In this document: positions 7,550 through 15,457 of the stretch, one piece after another
Position numbering within the stretch: the first letter of the stretch is position 1
Layout of the letters: the number at the start of each line of letters is the position of its first letter
Assembly (NCBI GenBank): GCA_965249785.1
Contig: CBDFMU010000016.1
Location: forward strand, 1-64,000
Direction of reading: 5' to 3'
Length of the DNA: 64,000 nucleotides
Source of the DNA: M3007 sp965249785
GTDB taxonomy: Bacteria; Bacteroidota; Bacteroidia; Chitinophagales; Saprospiraceae
The notes under the pieces: generated by a model
Told to the model about the DNA's origin: nothing
What the model saw: only the letters and a program-made list of their open reading frames with translations
Database searches by the model: none
Translations under genes and position numbers: made by a program

Positions 7550-8318
7550 GATGTGTATGGTCATTTTGATCGGTTTTGGTCTGTTCCAGTCTTTCCAAAA
7601 CCCGTTGAAGGATAGCCGTTTTGGCCTTGTAGTTTTCAATCATAGCCCGCACCACTTGCTCGCGGTTGCCGGCAGGCACGTTGGCCAGTTCGCTGCGCAA
7701 CTCGTTCATAGCGATGTCTATTTGTTCCAAATCTTCATAGACTTCCTGCGGTTGGTTGCCCGTGAAGGTGGCCAATTCCTGCTGTTGCGACGCGATGCCG
7801 CGCTGATAATAGTGTTCCAGTTCCTGATATTCAGTGGAGACATCGCCCATCGCCATACCCTGATTAGAAGTCGAATTATTAGAGTACCAAATGCCAGCAC
7901 CGACACCCGTTGCTAGTAAAACAATAGACGCGGCGGCTCGCAATAAGGTTTTCTGCCAATGAAAAGCGACTTTTATCGCAGTTTGGCGAACGGCAGGCAG
8001 GTCAGCTTCCAATGCCCCCCAAATTTTCAAATCCGGTATTTCTGTATCAAAATCGGAGCGATGTGATTGAATAAACTCCCGCAAAGGATCAGCCGACCGA
8101 CGCGCATCTAAATCTGCGGCAATGTTCGTCCACACCTGTTCCGCAGGCAAAGCCGTATCGAACAGGATGCGATTGGTCAAAATCTCTCGCTCCAGTCTAT
8201 CGGTATTAGGCAGTCGGTTCAGCACTTTTTGCATTTCCGACCAGCCATGCGCACCGGGCAGGGCCGTGTCGAACGCGTCCCGATGATCTTGGATGAATAT
8301 TTTTATGGAATCGTTCAT
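7530..8318 (-). CDS. Anti-sigma factor-like membrane protein
   Basis: The 262-residue protein has a cytoplasmic N-terminal part with two similar blocks of Phe-Asp-Thr and Trp motifs (FDTALPGAHGWSEMQKVL, FDTALPAEQVWTNIAADL and FDTEIPDLKIWGALEADL), then one membrane helix (about residues 152-170, AAASIVLLATGVGAGIWY) and a periplasmic helical tail. I see no zinc-binding HxxxCxxC anti-sigma motif. It lies 160 bases after the ECF sigma gene and overlaps the surface-protein gene, which supports an anti-sigma role. The threefold FDTxxP repeat may be the sigma-binding surface; this is inference. Confidence 0.7.
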   Translation of the reverse strand: MNDSIKIFIQDHRDAFDTALPGAHGWSEMQKVLNRLPNTDRLEREILTNRILFDTALPAEQVWTNIAADLDARRSADPLREFIQSHRSDFDTEIPDLKIWGALEADLPAVRQTAIKVAFHWQKTLLRAAASIVLLATGVGAGIWYSNNSTSNQGMAMGDVSTEYQELEHYYQRGIASQQQELATFTGNQPQEVYEDLEQIDIAMNELRSELANVPAGNREQVVRAMIENYKAKTAILQRVLERLEQTKTDQNDHTHHDIKSI

Positions 8319-8323
8319 TGCGT

Positions 8324-8410
8324 GATTAGTTATTGGTCTATTGGTTATTGGTTTGCACTTTGCGTTAGCCCCCCTCCTACTCCCCCCTTAATGGGGGAGG
8401 GTCGATTGAG
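8324..8410. repeat. TTATTGG words and a CCCCCCTCC / GGGGGAGGG repeat
   Basis: Immediately upstream of the anti-sigma start is a word array, TTAGTTATTGG and TTGGTTATTGG on the plus strand, so CA-rich CCAATAAC on the coding strand. Next to it at about 8369-8402 lies a GC-rich inverted element, TCCCCCCTTAATGGGGGAGG, which looks like the widespread intergenic repeat that in translation reads PTPPLMGEG. The stretch to 8478 shows nothing more. Confidence 0.65.
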
Positions 8411-8478
8411 TGGAACTTGGGATTTGTTTGTTTTTCTGGTTGGGTTGCACTTTGTTTATTTGCATTTTGCCTTTTTAT

Positions 8479-9009
8479 TTAATTTGTCAACATCTCCCGT
8501 AACCTCGCCTTGGCGCGGCTGTATTGCGATTTGGAAGTGGCCTCCGTCACACCGAGTATCTGCGCAATCTCCTCGTGGTCGTAGCCTTCCACGGCGTAGA
8601 GACTGAACACTACCCGGTAGCCGTCCGGCAATTGCCCGATGGCCTGGTGGATGCGTTCCACCGTGTAGGGCGACACGGGTTCCGGTTCCGGCTCTTCTGC
8701 GCGGTCGGTGCCAGCGGTCAATTCCGTCCAGGCCAGGCGGCGGCTTTTCAGGAAATTAATACACTTATTGATGGTGATGCGCTTCATCCAGGCCCCGATG
8801 CTACTTTCGTAGCGAAAGGATTCCAGTTTGGTGTACACCTCAATAAAAATGCTTTGCAACAGGTCTTCGGCGTCGTGCGGGTGCTGTACCATGCGCAGTG
8901 CGGTGTTGTACATGGCCCTCGAATAGAGGCGGTACAACTCGAACTGGGCATCGCGTCGCCCTTCCCGGCAGCGTTCGATCAGGTCGCGGTGCGTTTGTGT
9001 TGCGTCCAT
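8479..9009 (-). CDS. ECF-type RNA polymerase sigma factor
   Basis: The 176-residue protein has the sigma-70 region 2 (about residues 20-90, with ALRMVQHPHDAEDLLQSIFI as the -10-recognition helix region) and region 4 (about 117-172, LPDGYRVVFSLYAVEGYDHE, then a helix-turn-helix with ILGVTEATSKSQYSRAKARL). Region 3 is absent, as in ECF factors. It directs RNA polymerase to a small stress or envelope regulon. It is followed on the same strand by an anti-sigma-like gene and a secreted beta-repeat protein. The leader upstream is CA-rich on the coding strand. The start MDATQTHRDLIERCREGR is of the usual length for the family. Confidence 0.92.
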   Translation of the reverse strand: MDATQTHRDLIERCREGRRDAQFELYRLYSRAMYNTALRMVQHPHDAEDLLQSIFIEVYTKLESFRYESSIGAWMKRITINKCINFLKSRRLAWTELTAGTDRAEEPEPEPVSPYTVERIHQAIGQLPDGYRVVFSLYAVEGYDHEEIAQILGVTEATSKSQYSRAKARLREMLTN

Positions 9010-9321
9010 TGCGTTATTTGATGAAAAAGACAGGCGTTGGGTGGGTAGGTTGCACGAAGTGTTAAAATTTTAACGCCCGAAAGGTCATATATTGGTCACG
9101 AAGTTGGAAAGGTTATTTGGGGATTTGTGGTGGGTGGGGCAGAAAAAAAGTGGGTGGATGGGTGATTTGGTGAAGGGGCTGCGTTACCTTCGCCCAGTCT
9201 GATTAATGCTTTTATCCTCACATTTACTTCTCTCATACCTTTGGCTGTTTTGGAATAGTTCTGTGATTGATATCGTAATCAAAGTTGTTAGAGACAAGAG
9301 TTCACTGTAACCAAAAGAAAA
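9010..9321. other. Divergent spacer at a change in base composition
   Basis: The part near the sigma gene is G/T-rich on the plus strand (GGTGGGTGGGG, GGGTGGATGGGTG). After about 9200 the sequence becomes A+T-rich and stays so to about 10950. No gene, promoter match or repeat unit could be fixed with confidence. Confidence 0.4.
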
Positions 9322-10170
9322 ATGAATATGGAAAATACCCAGTACGACGAAAAAATGAGAAAAATGAAGAACAACAGGCTCATAGTCTGGGTGTTGATTC
9401 TCTTTGGGGTAATTATTGGGATTTCTCAATTACTTGACTCTGGTTCCAATATAATGAATAAAATACTAAAAACGCCGGAGATAACTAAAAAAGATTCTGT
9501 TCAAAATCAAATAATCATTCAACCAAGTTCGCCCTCAATAATAGTTGTCCCAACGGAGTCAAAGCCATTTGAAGAAAAAAGTAGGCCAGCCCAAATCAAA
9601 CTTGTCCAATTTGTAGTAAATCCGGATTCCTGTTATTTTAATTCAAAAAGGCTTAAAAATAATATTTTATCAATTGAACCAATTATTACAATGGATATGG
9701 AAGGAGAAGAATTACCTTCTGATTATGAATTTGAAAGAGTAAACTCCTACACTAAAAAAACCGAAATCATCAAGTTTGAGGCTAAAAGATACCATCCTTT
9801 TCTAGATTTTACCTTTTTTAATGAGGGTTCGGAAAAGACAATCCTAACCACGATAAATTTATTAATTGACAAAATTGAACCAGACCAAGGTGCAGGAGGA
9901 AGTTCAACTGGTTCTCATGCTATTGAGGCTTTAAATAAGTATAAAATAATAATTCCTAATCTGATAGAAACATTCTATGAAAACCCTAAATACAAATTTA
10001 CAAAGGATTACCCCGCCCTGCCACCACTTTTGGTAGATGCGAATGATGCTGCACGAGTTCAATTAATCTTGGGAAACAAGGCTGATGTAATGGCTACATA
10101 TTCATTAACCCTTGGATTTGTATTTTCTAATGGACAAAAATTTAGCGAAAAAATGATAATACATTTCTAG
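9322..10170 (+). CDS. Hypothetical single-pass membrane protein, A+T-rich
   Basis: The 282-residue protein has a short Lys-rich cytoplasmic N-terminus, one membrane helix (about residues 20-38, LIVWVLILFGVIIGISQLL) and a long extracytoplasmic part. It is Asn/Lys/Ile-rich and the gene is strongly A+T-rich compared with its neighbours, which suggests recent acquisition or weak constraint. I do not recognise a family. A second ATG three codons in (9328) gives the same protein less two residues. It lies 44 bases upstream of the Cys-repeat protein, which has the same base composition, so the two may have arrived together. Confidence 0.65.
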   Translation: MNMENTQYDEKMRKMKNNRLIVWVLILFGVIIGISQLLDSGSNIMNKILKTPEITKKDSVQNQIIIQPSSPSIIVVPTESKPFEEKSRPAQIKLVQFVVNPDSCYFNSKRLKNNILSIEPIITMDMEGEELPSDYEFERVNSYTKKTEIIKFEAKRYHPFLDFTFFNEGSEKTILTTINLLIDKIEPDQGAGGSSTGSHAIEALNKYKIIIPNLIETFYENPKYKFTKDYPALPPLLVDANDAARVQLILGNKADVMATYSLTLGFVFSNGQKFSEKMIIHF

Positions 10171-10214
10171 GGCATTTTATCACATAAAACATATCTTAAT
10201 TTCAATTTTTTTGC

Positions 10215-10925
10215 ATGAAAACTTTACTGCTTTTAAATTTCTTCTTCGGATTTCTGTTTGCAGCCCAATCCCAAACGCAGGTCATATGCAGCAGTCAATC
10301 TATCCCGACAGGTTGGATAAAAATTGCTCAACAGAATTGTTCAAATTGTTGCAACCCATACCGTATTCAATATACAATCCAAAATATTTCTGGGATGCCA
10401 ACTGGTTCTACTGTAAATATGTGCAGCAGCAATTCTACTCCTTCTGGCTGGGTGATAGTTTCTCAACAAACTTGTAGTGGATGTTGCGGGACTTATGAAC
10501 TTCAATACACTATCAAGAAAATCGAGGGAATGCAGTCTGGTTCCACTGTAAATATGTGTAGTAATAATGGTACGCCGTCCGGTTGGGTGATAATTTCCCA
10601 GCAAAATTGCAGTGGTTGTTGCGGAAACAACTTCCTTCAATATACAATTAAGAAAATAGACGGAATGGCGGCTGGTTCAATTGTTAACATATGTAGCATA
10701 AATGCTATTCCGAATGGGTGGGTTAAATCTTCACAACAAACCTGTGGTGGATGTTGTGGAAACAACTTCCTTCAATATACAATTAAAAAAATATCTGGAA
10801 TGCCGTCTGGTTCAATTGTTACAATGTGTAGTGATTATTCAATTCCTTCTGGATGGACTAAAATCTCTCAACAAAATTGTTGTTGTGGAAACTATGTACT
10901 ACAATATACAATAAAGAAAACCTAG
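10215..10925 (+). CDS. Secreted Cys-rich protein of 45-residue tandem repeats
   Basis: After a signal peptide (MKTLLLLNFFFGFLFAAQSQ) the 236-residue protein is made entirely of four full and one shorter repeat of 45 residues. Each has the plan Cys-Ser, x-x-x-x, Pro-x-Gly-Trp, about five residues, Gln-Gln-x-Cys-x-x-Cys-Cys, then LQYTIKKIxGMxxGSxVxM. Each unit has four Cys, which may form disulfides outside the cell. The last unit has CCC in place of CxxCC and stops after the QYTIKK part. There is no T9SS sorting domain, so it may be periplasmic or released by another route. The gene is A+T-rich. Modules with PxGW next to Cys occur in other Bacteroidota secreted proteins, but I cannot name a described family. 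Confidence 0.75.
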   Translation: MKTLLLLNFFFGFLFAAQSQTQVICSSQSIPTGWIKIAQQNCSNCCNPYRIQYTIQNISGMPTGSTVNMCSSNSTPSGWVIVSQQTCSGCCGTYELQYTIKKIEGMQSGSTVNMCSNNGTPSGWVIISQQNCSGCCGNNFLQYTIKKIDGMAAGSIVNICSINAIPNGWVKSSQQTCGGCCGNNFLQYTIKKISGMPSGSIVTMCSDYSIPSGWTKISQQNCCCGNYVLQYTIKKT

Positions 10926-11097
10926 TATAACCCGCAAACGAAACACATTGAACGCACGTAACCCCACCAACCATCGCCAATGCCTATTCAAAATCAGCGC
11001 AGTTGCGTGGTTGTGCGTAAGGTTCCACCTCAATCCAAACTCAACATAACATGAACCCGCACCACTCTCCCCCTCCTACTCTGCCTCGCATAGGCAT

Positions 11098-12297
11098 TTG
11101 CACCTCAAATCCACTGCCCAAAACCCCGGCTGCGATGGCTCCCGCTACATAGACGATGTCTTCGCGGGCGTGACCAAAACCACGGTGCAATATGCGCCCA
11201 GCGTAAACCAGTCTGGCGTAGCGGTCACGCTTTTTATGGACGTGTATCAGCCGCAGGGCGACAATGTGAGCCAGCGTCCAGTGGTCGTGCTGGCGCACGG
11301 TGGCAGTTTTGTTTTCGGCGATAAGTCCCAGATGCAGCAGCAGTGCGAGTTGCTGGCCAGAAAAGGCTATGTGGCCGCCTCTATTGACTATCGCCTTTTC
11401 CCCATTTTTGTTTCGGGCTTTCCGGATTCCATTGGCATTTTCGATACCGCCATCAAGGCGGTGGGCGATATGAAGGCCGCTGTGCGCTATTTCCGGGAAG
11501 ATGCCGCGACCACCAACCAGTTCCGTGCCGACCCCGATCATATTTTTATTGGCGGTTATTCGGCGGGTGCGGTGACGGCCTTGCACGCTGGTTATCTGGA
11601 TACCAACGATAATATCCCGACTTTTTTACAGAATCTTATCACGGCTAATGGCGGGCTGGAAGGCGTTACTGGTACGGCCAGCAACAAGACTTATTCTTCG
11701 CACGCCGGTGCCATCGTCAATATGTCAGGTGGATTGTATCGCCACGAATGGATCAATGCGGGCGGGTTGCCGTTGGTCAGTATTCACGGGACTGCCGATG
11801 CAACGGTGCCTTACACGTATGGTCTGGCGGCTGGTATTGCTTATCTGGAAGGCAGTAGCCTGCTCCATATACAGGCCGAATCGGTGGGCATCTGGAATTA
11901 TCTGCAAACTGTCCCCGGCGCGGGCCATACCGATTTGTATGAAAGTCTGCTGTACAAACCGCAGGTAGATTCTTTCTGGGTGGTGGCCAGTACTTTGCTC
12001 GAATCTTTGACTTGCGCGACGACGGCTACGCAAAACGTGAACGCGGCGGAAAACTGGTCTGTAGCACCCAATCCAGCTACGGATGGTACGATTCAACTCA
12101 CGCTGCCCACTACCATGCAACACGCGGAAGTAGCGGCTTTCGATGCGCTGGGCCGAACGGTGTTGCCTTGGCAAAAAGTAGATCAGCAGGCCGCTTTGTC
12201 TATTGCTAGTTGGCCAGTTGGGAATTATTGGCTGCAGGTACGCGATGCACAAATGCCTGCGCAGCGATTTGTAATCAAGCAATTAGTAAAACAATAG
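11098..12297 (+). CDS. T9SS-sorted alpha/beta-hydrolase esterase, damaged N-terminus
   Basis: The protein has the alpha/beta-hydrolase landmarks: an oxyanion AHGGSFVFGDKS (about residues 67-78), the nucleophile GGYSAGA (about 155-161), the Asp in HGTADATVPY and the His in GAGHTDLY. A C-terminal T9SS type A sorting domain starts near NWSVAPNPATDG and ends in VIKQLVKQ. T9SS cargo needs a Sec signal peptide, yet this frame has none and begins only at TTG 11098. Just upstream an ATG at 11051 opens another frame, and a hydrophobic stretch (LPLLLCLA, AFA) is visible in a third. The 5' end therefore seems frameshifted, by mutation or sequencing error. The substrate is unknown; carbohydrate-ester or peptide substrates are possible. 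Confidence 0.75.
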   Translation: MHLKSTAQNPGCDGSRYIDDVFAGVTKTTVQYAPSVNQSGVAVTLFMDVYQPQGDNVSQRPVVVLAHGGSFVFGDKSQMQQQCELLARKGYVAASIDYRLFPIFVSGFPDSIGIFDTAIKAVGDMKAAVRYFREDAATTNQFRADPDHIFIGGYSAGAVTALHAGYLDTNDNIPTFLQNLITANGGLEGVTGTASNKTYSSHAGAIVNMSGGLYRHEWINAGGLPLVSIHGTADATVPYTYGLAAGIAYLEGSSLLHIQAESVGIWNYLQTVPGAGHTDLYESLLYKPQVDSFWVVASTLLESLTCATTATQNVNAAENWSVAPNPATDGTIQLTLPTTMQHAEVAAFDALGRTVLPWQKVDQQAALSIASWPVGNYWLQVRDAQMPAQRFVIKQLVKQ

Positions 12298-12305
12298 CCG
12301 AAGAA

Positions 12306-12356
12306 TTAAGTAATCAAGCAGAATTAGTTTAAGCTAAATTTTGCTTGCTTACTTAT
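12306..12356. terminator. Bidirectional hairpin between convergent genes
   Basis: TAAGTAATCAAGCA with AATT pairs across the loop AGTTTAAGCT with AATTTTGCTTGCTTACTTA. It sits between the ends of the esterase and the small lipoprotein gene and may terminate both. Confidence 0.55.
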
Positions 12357-12550
12357 TTCATCCTTTTCGCCATCTTTTTGGGAAATAAGCCCGACGAGCC
12401 GCCGTGGCTTTTTTTCAAATCCCCTTTTTTATTCGTTTTGGCTTGCAGGCTTGCAGTAGCCGGGCAACCGCTTTTCTGGCTGCAAGCCGGAGTAATCAGC
12501 GTGATGGAGAAAATGAGCAGCAAAAAGGGCAAAAAACGGTAGTATTTCAT
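12353..12550 (-). CDS. Small lipoprotein with LFPKK C-terminus
   Basis: The 65-residue product MKYYRFLPFLLLIFSITLIT is followed by PACSQKSGC, a plausible lipobox with the Cys at residue 23. The mature part is basic and ends in SGLFPKKMAKRMK. Small lipoproteins with a GCP motif and a GLFPKK tail recur in Bacteroidota, but their function is unknown to me. The ATG at 12550 is chosen because it puts the basic residues and hydrophobic core in signal-peptide position; the in-frame ATG at 12589 adds a stretch with no such character. Confidence 0.6.
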   Translation of the reverse strand: MKYYRFLPFLLLIFSITLITPACSQKSGCPATASLQAKTNKKGDLKKSHGGSSGLFPKKMAKRMK

Positions 12551-12670
12551 GTTTTGATTCAAAAATGTCATTATTGTAATTCTAAACAACGCTTGCTGAC
12601 GAGAAAAATGATAATAGTATCGGGACGTTTTTCGAGTACCCTAAAATAGAGCTAACATCTGGCCGCAAAT

Positions 12671-13984
12671 CTAATTTTTCGGCGCAGTCTGCGGGCAATT
12701 TTCCAGCAAAGGCGGTTTTAAAATGTAGACCTGACCGCTGAGTTTGCCTTTTTTTTCCACAAATATCCCTTCCCAAGGCTGGCCGCAGGCGTTGTGTAGC
12801 CTGGCACCGTCCAGCCAAAGCCGACCGCCAGGCTGCACCGTAATGCGTCCACCACTTGGCACCGACAGGCGGCACGAGAGTCGCAACGAGGCTCCAGACG
12901 CAATGGTCAAACTGCCTTCCAAATCGCGCGCACCCGTCCAGCTCACGGAGTCGCGGATGACCAGATCGCGTTCTGGGTGACGCACGCACCAGGTGGCCAG
13001 CAAACAGTGACGCGCTGAACTCGTTTCGGTCGCAAAAGTAGCCTGTATATGCCCAATCTGCGCAGGCGTAAGAGCGTGCTGCCAAGTGTTATAATCCATC
13101 ATATTGTTGGTGGCGTGATCGTGGCAAAAGCCCGTATCGGTTTGTATCCAGCAGCGATTGGGATGATTCTCGGTGTCGGGGCAGCCGTCTTCTTGCCAGG
13201 CATGGCTTAGTCCGAGGAGATGTCCGACCTCGTGATTGAGCAGACCCGTAAAGATTTCGGGATCGCCTTTGCTCTCGAATACGCCCGCCATTTTGAGGGC
13301 TGTACCTAACGCAATGCCCTGACGGTTAGCACGATAGGTCTTGGAACGAATGCTATCGTCGGGATGAACGAGCAGGAAAATATTAAAAATCGTGTCTTTG
13401 CCGACGCTGTATTTTTTGATTACCTGGGTGCTATAATTGTTCTGGTATTTCCCGGAAGAGACGAACCAATACAACGAATCATCATAGTGAAAATAAAAAC
13501 CGTCGTCGCCTGGCTGAGGCGCGAGTTGGTAGCGATAGCCTTTGGGCAAAACCGCCGTGCCTGCCGGGGAACGCCAGTTTTGCACGTTGGTATCGAGCGC
13601 AGCATTGGCGGCAGCCAACAGGCGAGTGAGGAAAGCGCGGGCCTCAGCAGGACGGAAATTATGGCTGCTATCGCGGCTGTTCATCACGTGGAAATTGACC
13701 CGCAAATAACGCATGGGCTGATATTCCGGGTGCAATGAGTCTGGCACATAGCCCTTCCAATCGGCGCAACGCGGAGCGGTGGCGGCTAATTTGTTCTTCG
13801 GGGAAGGAGCAGTTTTTTCCGGAAAATAAGGAGACGTATGTATAGGCGTTACACAGCCTGCGTATAACAGGAGCAGTGCGACGCAATAAATGTATATTTT
13901 TCTCAATATAATCAAAACAGTATTTTGATTGACGATATAAGATTGGTGAATTTTGATTGTTGATGGATACGGGAAGCAGCCCAA
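12671..13984 (-). CDS. M43-like zinc metalloprotease, exported lipoprotein
   Basis: The catalytic region has HEVGHLLGLSH (zinc ligands and the catalytic Glu) followed by AWQEDGCPDTENHPNRCW and a Met-turn region NNMMDYNTW, the layout of the M43 pappalysin/cytophagalysin group. An N-terminal hydrophobic segment (YIYCVALLLLYAGC) ends in a lipobox-like LYAGC. The C-terminal part (GSLTIASGASLRLSCRLSVP, then a WEGIFV block) is the beta-rich adhesion-like domain often found in these Bacteroidota enzymes. The true start is doubtful: the first 20 codons from the ATG at 13984 are the ATCAATC word array of the spacer, so TTG at 13915 or 13906, just before the hydrophobic segment, is more likely. Confidence 0.78.
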   Translation of the reverse strand: MGCFPYPSTIKIHQSYIVNQNTVLIILRKIYIYCVALLLLYAGCVTPIHTSPYFPEKTAPSPKNKLAATAPRCADWKGYVPDSLHPEYQPMRYLRVNFHVMNSRDSSHNFRPAEARAFLTRLLAAANAALDTNVQNWRSPAGTAVLPKGYRYQLAPQPGDDGFYFHYDDSLYWFVSSGKYQNNYSTQVIKKYSVGKDTIFNIFLLVHPDDSIRSKTYRANRQGIALGTALKMAGVFESKGDPEIFTGLLNHEVGHLLGLSHAWQEDGCPDTENHPNRCWIQTDTGFCHDHATNNMMDYNTWQHALTPAQIGHIQATFATETSSARHCLLATWCVRHPERDLVIRDSVSWTGARDLEGSLTIASGASLRLSCRLSVPSGGRITVQPGGRLWLDGARLHNACGQPWEGIFVEKKGKLSGQVYILKPPLLENCPQTAPKN

Positions 13985-14066
13985 CTTTTATACGTTCATT
14001 TGGCCGCACGTAACACATCAAATATCAACAATCATGTAATCTGCATTCATCAATCAAAAACTTTAC
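13921..14066. repeat. Inverted word array (GATTGTTGATGG / ATCAACAATC)
   Basis: GATTGACG, GATTGGTG and GATTGTTGATGG lie at about 13927-13965; the complementary ATCAAATATCAACAATC, CATCAATCAAAA occur at about 14018-14062. On the coding strand the first arm is the CA-rich leader of the protease and the second is the GT-rich trailer of the rhodanese gene. Confidence 0.65.
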
Positions 14067-14073
14067 TTTTCCG

Positions 14074-14385
14074 CTACACTTTCGTTTTGCCGTAGGCCGC
14101 TTCCCAAGCTAAAATGCCACCCGTAACGTTGCGCACATTGGTAAAACCGTTGGCTTGCATCATCGCTTGCGCCTGACCGGAACGCGCGCCAGAGCGACAG
14201 TGCACGATGATCTCGTCGTTTTTGTGTTCATCCAGTTCGTACATCGAATTGATGAGCGTACCCAGCGGGATGAGTTGCGCGCCGAGGTTAAATTCTTCAT
14301 TTTCCCAGGGTTCGCGCACGTCTATGAAGACGAATTTTTCGCCAGATGCTAATTTTTCGTGGAGTTCCTGTACGGTGATATCCAT
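14074..14385 (-). CDS. Single-domain rhodanese
   Basis: This 103-residue protein is one complete rhodanese domain. It shows FVFIDVREPWENEEF (residues 18-32), the active-site loop HCRSGARSGQA with the catalytic Cys near residue 63, and VTGGILAWEAAYG at the C-terminus. Such proteins carry sulfane sulfur as a Cys persulfide and move it in the cytoplasm, for example in thiosulfate detoxification. No signal peptide is present. The CRSGxR loop is typical of the GlpE/PspE-like group. The ATG at 14385 is preceded by a CA-rich AACCAATA leader. Confidence 0.88.
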   Translation of the reverse strand: MDITVQELHEKLASGEKFVFIDVREPWENEEFNLGAQLIPLGTLINSMYELDEHKNDEIIVHCRSGARSGQAQAMMQANGFTNVRNVTGGILAWEAAYGKTKV

Positions 14386-14390
14386 AGTAG

Positions 14391-14427
14391 GTATTGGTTA
14401 TTAAGTTATTGATTATTAATTTATTAT
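14391..14427. repeat. TTATTGG/TTATTGA word array
   Basis: Four imperfect copies of TTATT-type words (TATTGGTTATTAAGTTATTG and on) fill the spacer before the rhodanese gene. On the coding strand they are the CA-rich form. Confidence 0.6.
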
Positions 14428-14446
14428 GGCCTGAGATTCCGTATCC

Positions 14447-15301
14447 CTATTCTATTCCTTCGCAGTCTTTCGGTCGTTGCTGAGTAATATACAAATCAAT
14501 CTGCTCGCCCACGCGCATCGTACCGTTGGGATCAAAAGCGGGTTTCTGACGATACACATAGGCATTTTGCTCATCCGTAATAGTGCCGTCCGCGATGATG
14601 GAGCCGACGCTCAGGTTGCTGGTTTGAATCAAAAATTTGGCAGCAGCAAGCGTTTGGCAGCGGCAATCGGGAATATTGACGGTTAGCGTAACTTCTTCAC
14701 TGACAATGAAATCCACCGTGCCACCCATTTCCACATTAAAACCACGCGCTATTTTTCGGGTAATGGTGTCGCCCCGGTACAGCACAGCCATAATGGTATT
14801 AGTAAGTTTGGGATCGGGAACGCGGGCCAAAATGCGGGGTTTCAGACCGAGGCGGCTAAGTTTGCGACTGTAAATATCGTAATCATCGCCACTACTCAGA
14901 TCGGGTAAACGAATAAGATCGGGATTGTTTTTGGCCACCGTAAAATAAATAGTGCGCCCCTCTTTTACCCGGCTTTCCGCACGCGGATTCTGGCTGAGCA
15001 CTTCGCCCGGCGGTTTGCCCGGCACATACAACGAATCGCTGACCGCCACCGCAAAATCGCGCGCACCGGCTTTTTTGGCCGCTTCGCGGTAACTCATGCC
15101 CACATAACTCGGCACCTGCAAACTCTCCCCGTGATTGGTATAGCATTTCAGCCACCAAAACGTCAGCAAAAAAAGTCCGGTAAGTAGCCCAATCATACCC
15201 AGCAGGTTTTTGGCCACAAAAGGAGCGGTGAAAAAAGCGTACAGTTCGAAGCCGAAACGCCGGATTCGTTGCCACACGCGTTGGAAAAAGGTTTGCTGCA
15301 T
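14447..15301 (-). CDS. PASTA-domain membrane protein
   Basis: The 284-residue protein has a basic cytoplasmic N-terminus, one membrane helix (about residues 31-51, NLLGMIGLLTGLFLLTFWWL) and three PASTA-like domains outside. Each starts at a conserved Val-Pro or equivalent: LQVPSYVGMSYREAAKKAG, IRLPDLSSGDDYDIYSRKL and VNIPDCRCQTLAAAKFLI. PASTA domains bind peptidoglycan precursors or act as spacers in kinases and penicillin-binding proteins; here no kinase domain is attached. Free-standing PASTA proteins of this length are usual in Bacteroidota. A -7-like TACTTTTG stands upstream on the minus strand at 15335-15342. It probably takes part in cell-wall sensing; this is inference. Confidence 0.82.
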   Translation of the reverse strand: MQQTFFQRVWQRIRRFGFELYAFFTAPFVAKNLLGMIGLLTGLFLLTFWWLKCYTNHGESLQVPSYVGMSYREAAKKAGARDFAVAVSDSLYVPGKPPGEVLSQNPRAESRVKEGRTIYFTVAKNNPDLIRLPDLSSGDDYDIYSRKLSRLGLKPRILARVPDPKLTNTIMAVLYRGDTITRKIARGFNVEMGGTVDFIVSEEVTLTVNIPDCRCQTLAAAKFLIQTSNLSVGSIIADGTITDEQNAYVYRQKPAFDPNGTMRVGEQIDLYITQQRPKDCEGIE

Positions 15302-15366
15302 GGTTTGTAGGTGTGTTCGTTGGTTCTAACCCTGCAAAAGTAGAATTCCCCGGCGAAACCCGCGCG

Positions 15367-15447
15367 TTGGTTTTCCAAAGCATTCTTTTTCTTTGCACAT
15401 TGCAGTGCCCTTTCTCAACACTCTCAACCGCTCAACACCCTCAACAT
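15367..15447 (+). promoter_or_regulatory. Putative mvaD promoter and CTCAAC leader
   Basis: TTG at 15367-15369 and TTTCTTTG at 15388-15395, 18 bases apart, resemble the -33/-7 pair (the -7 has T for A). Downstream at 15411-15447 the leader consists of CTCAAC words: CTCAACACTCTCAACCGC, then CTCAACACCCTCAAC, ending ten bases before the ATG at 15458. Confidence 0.45.
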
Positions 15448-15457
15448 ATTTTAAATA

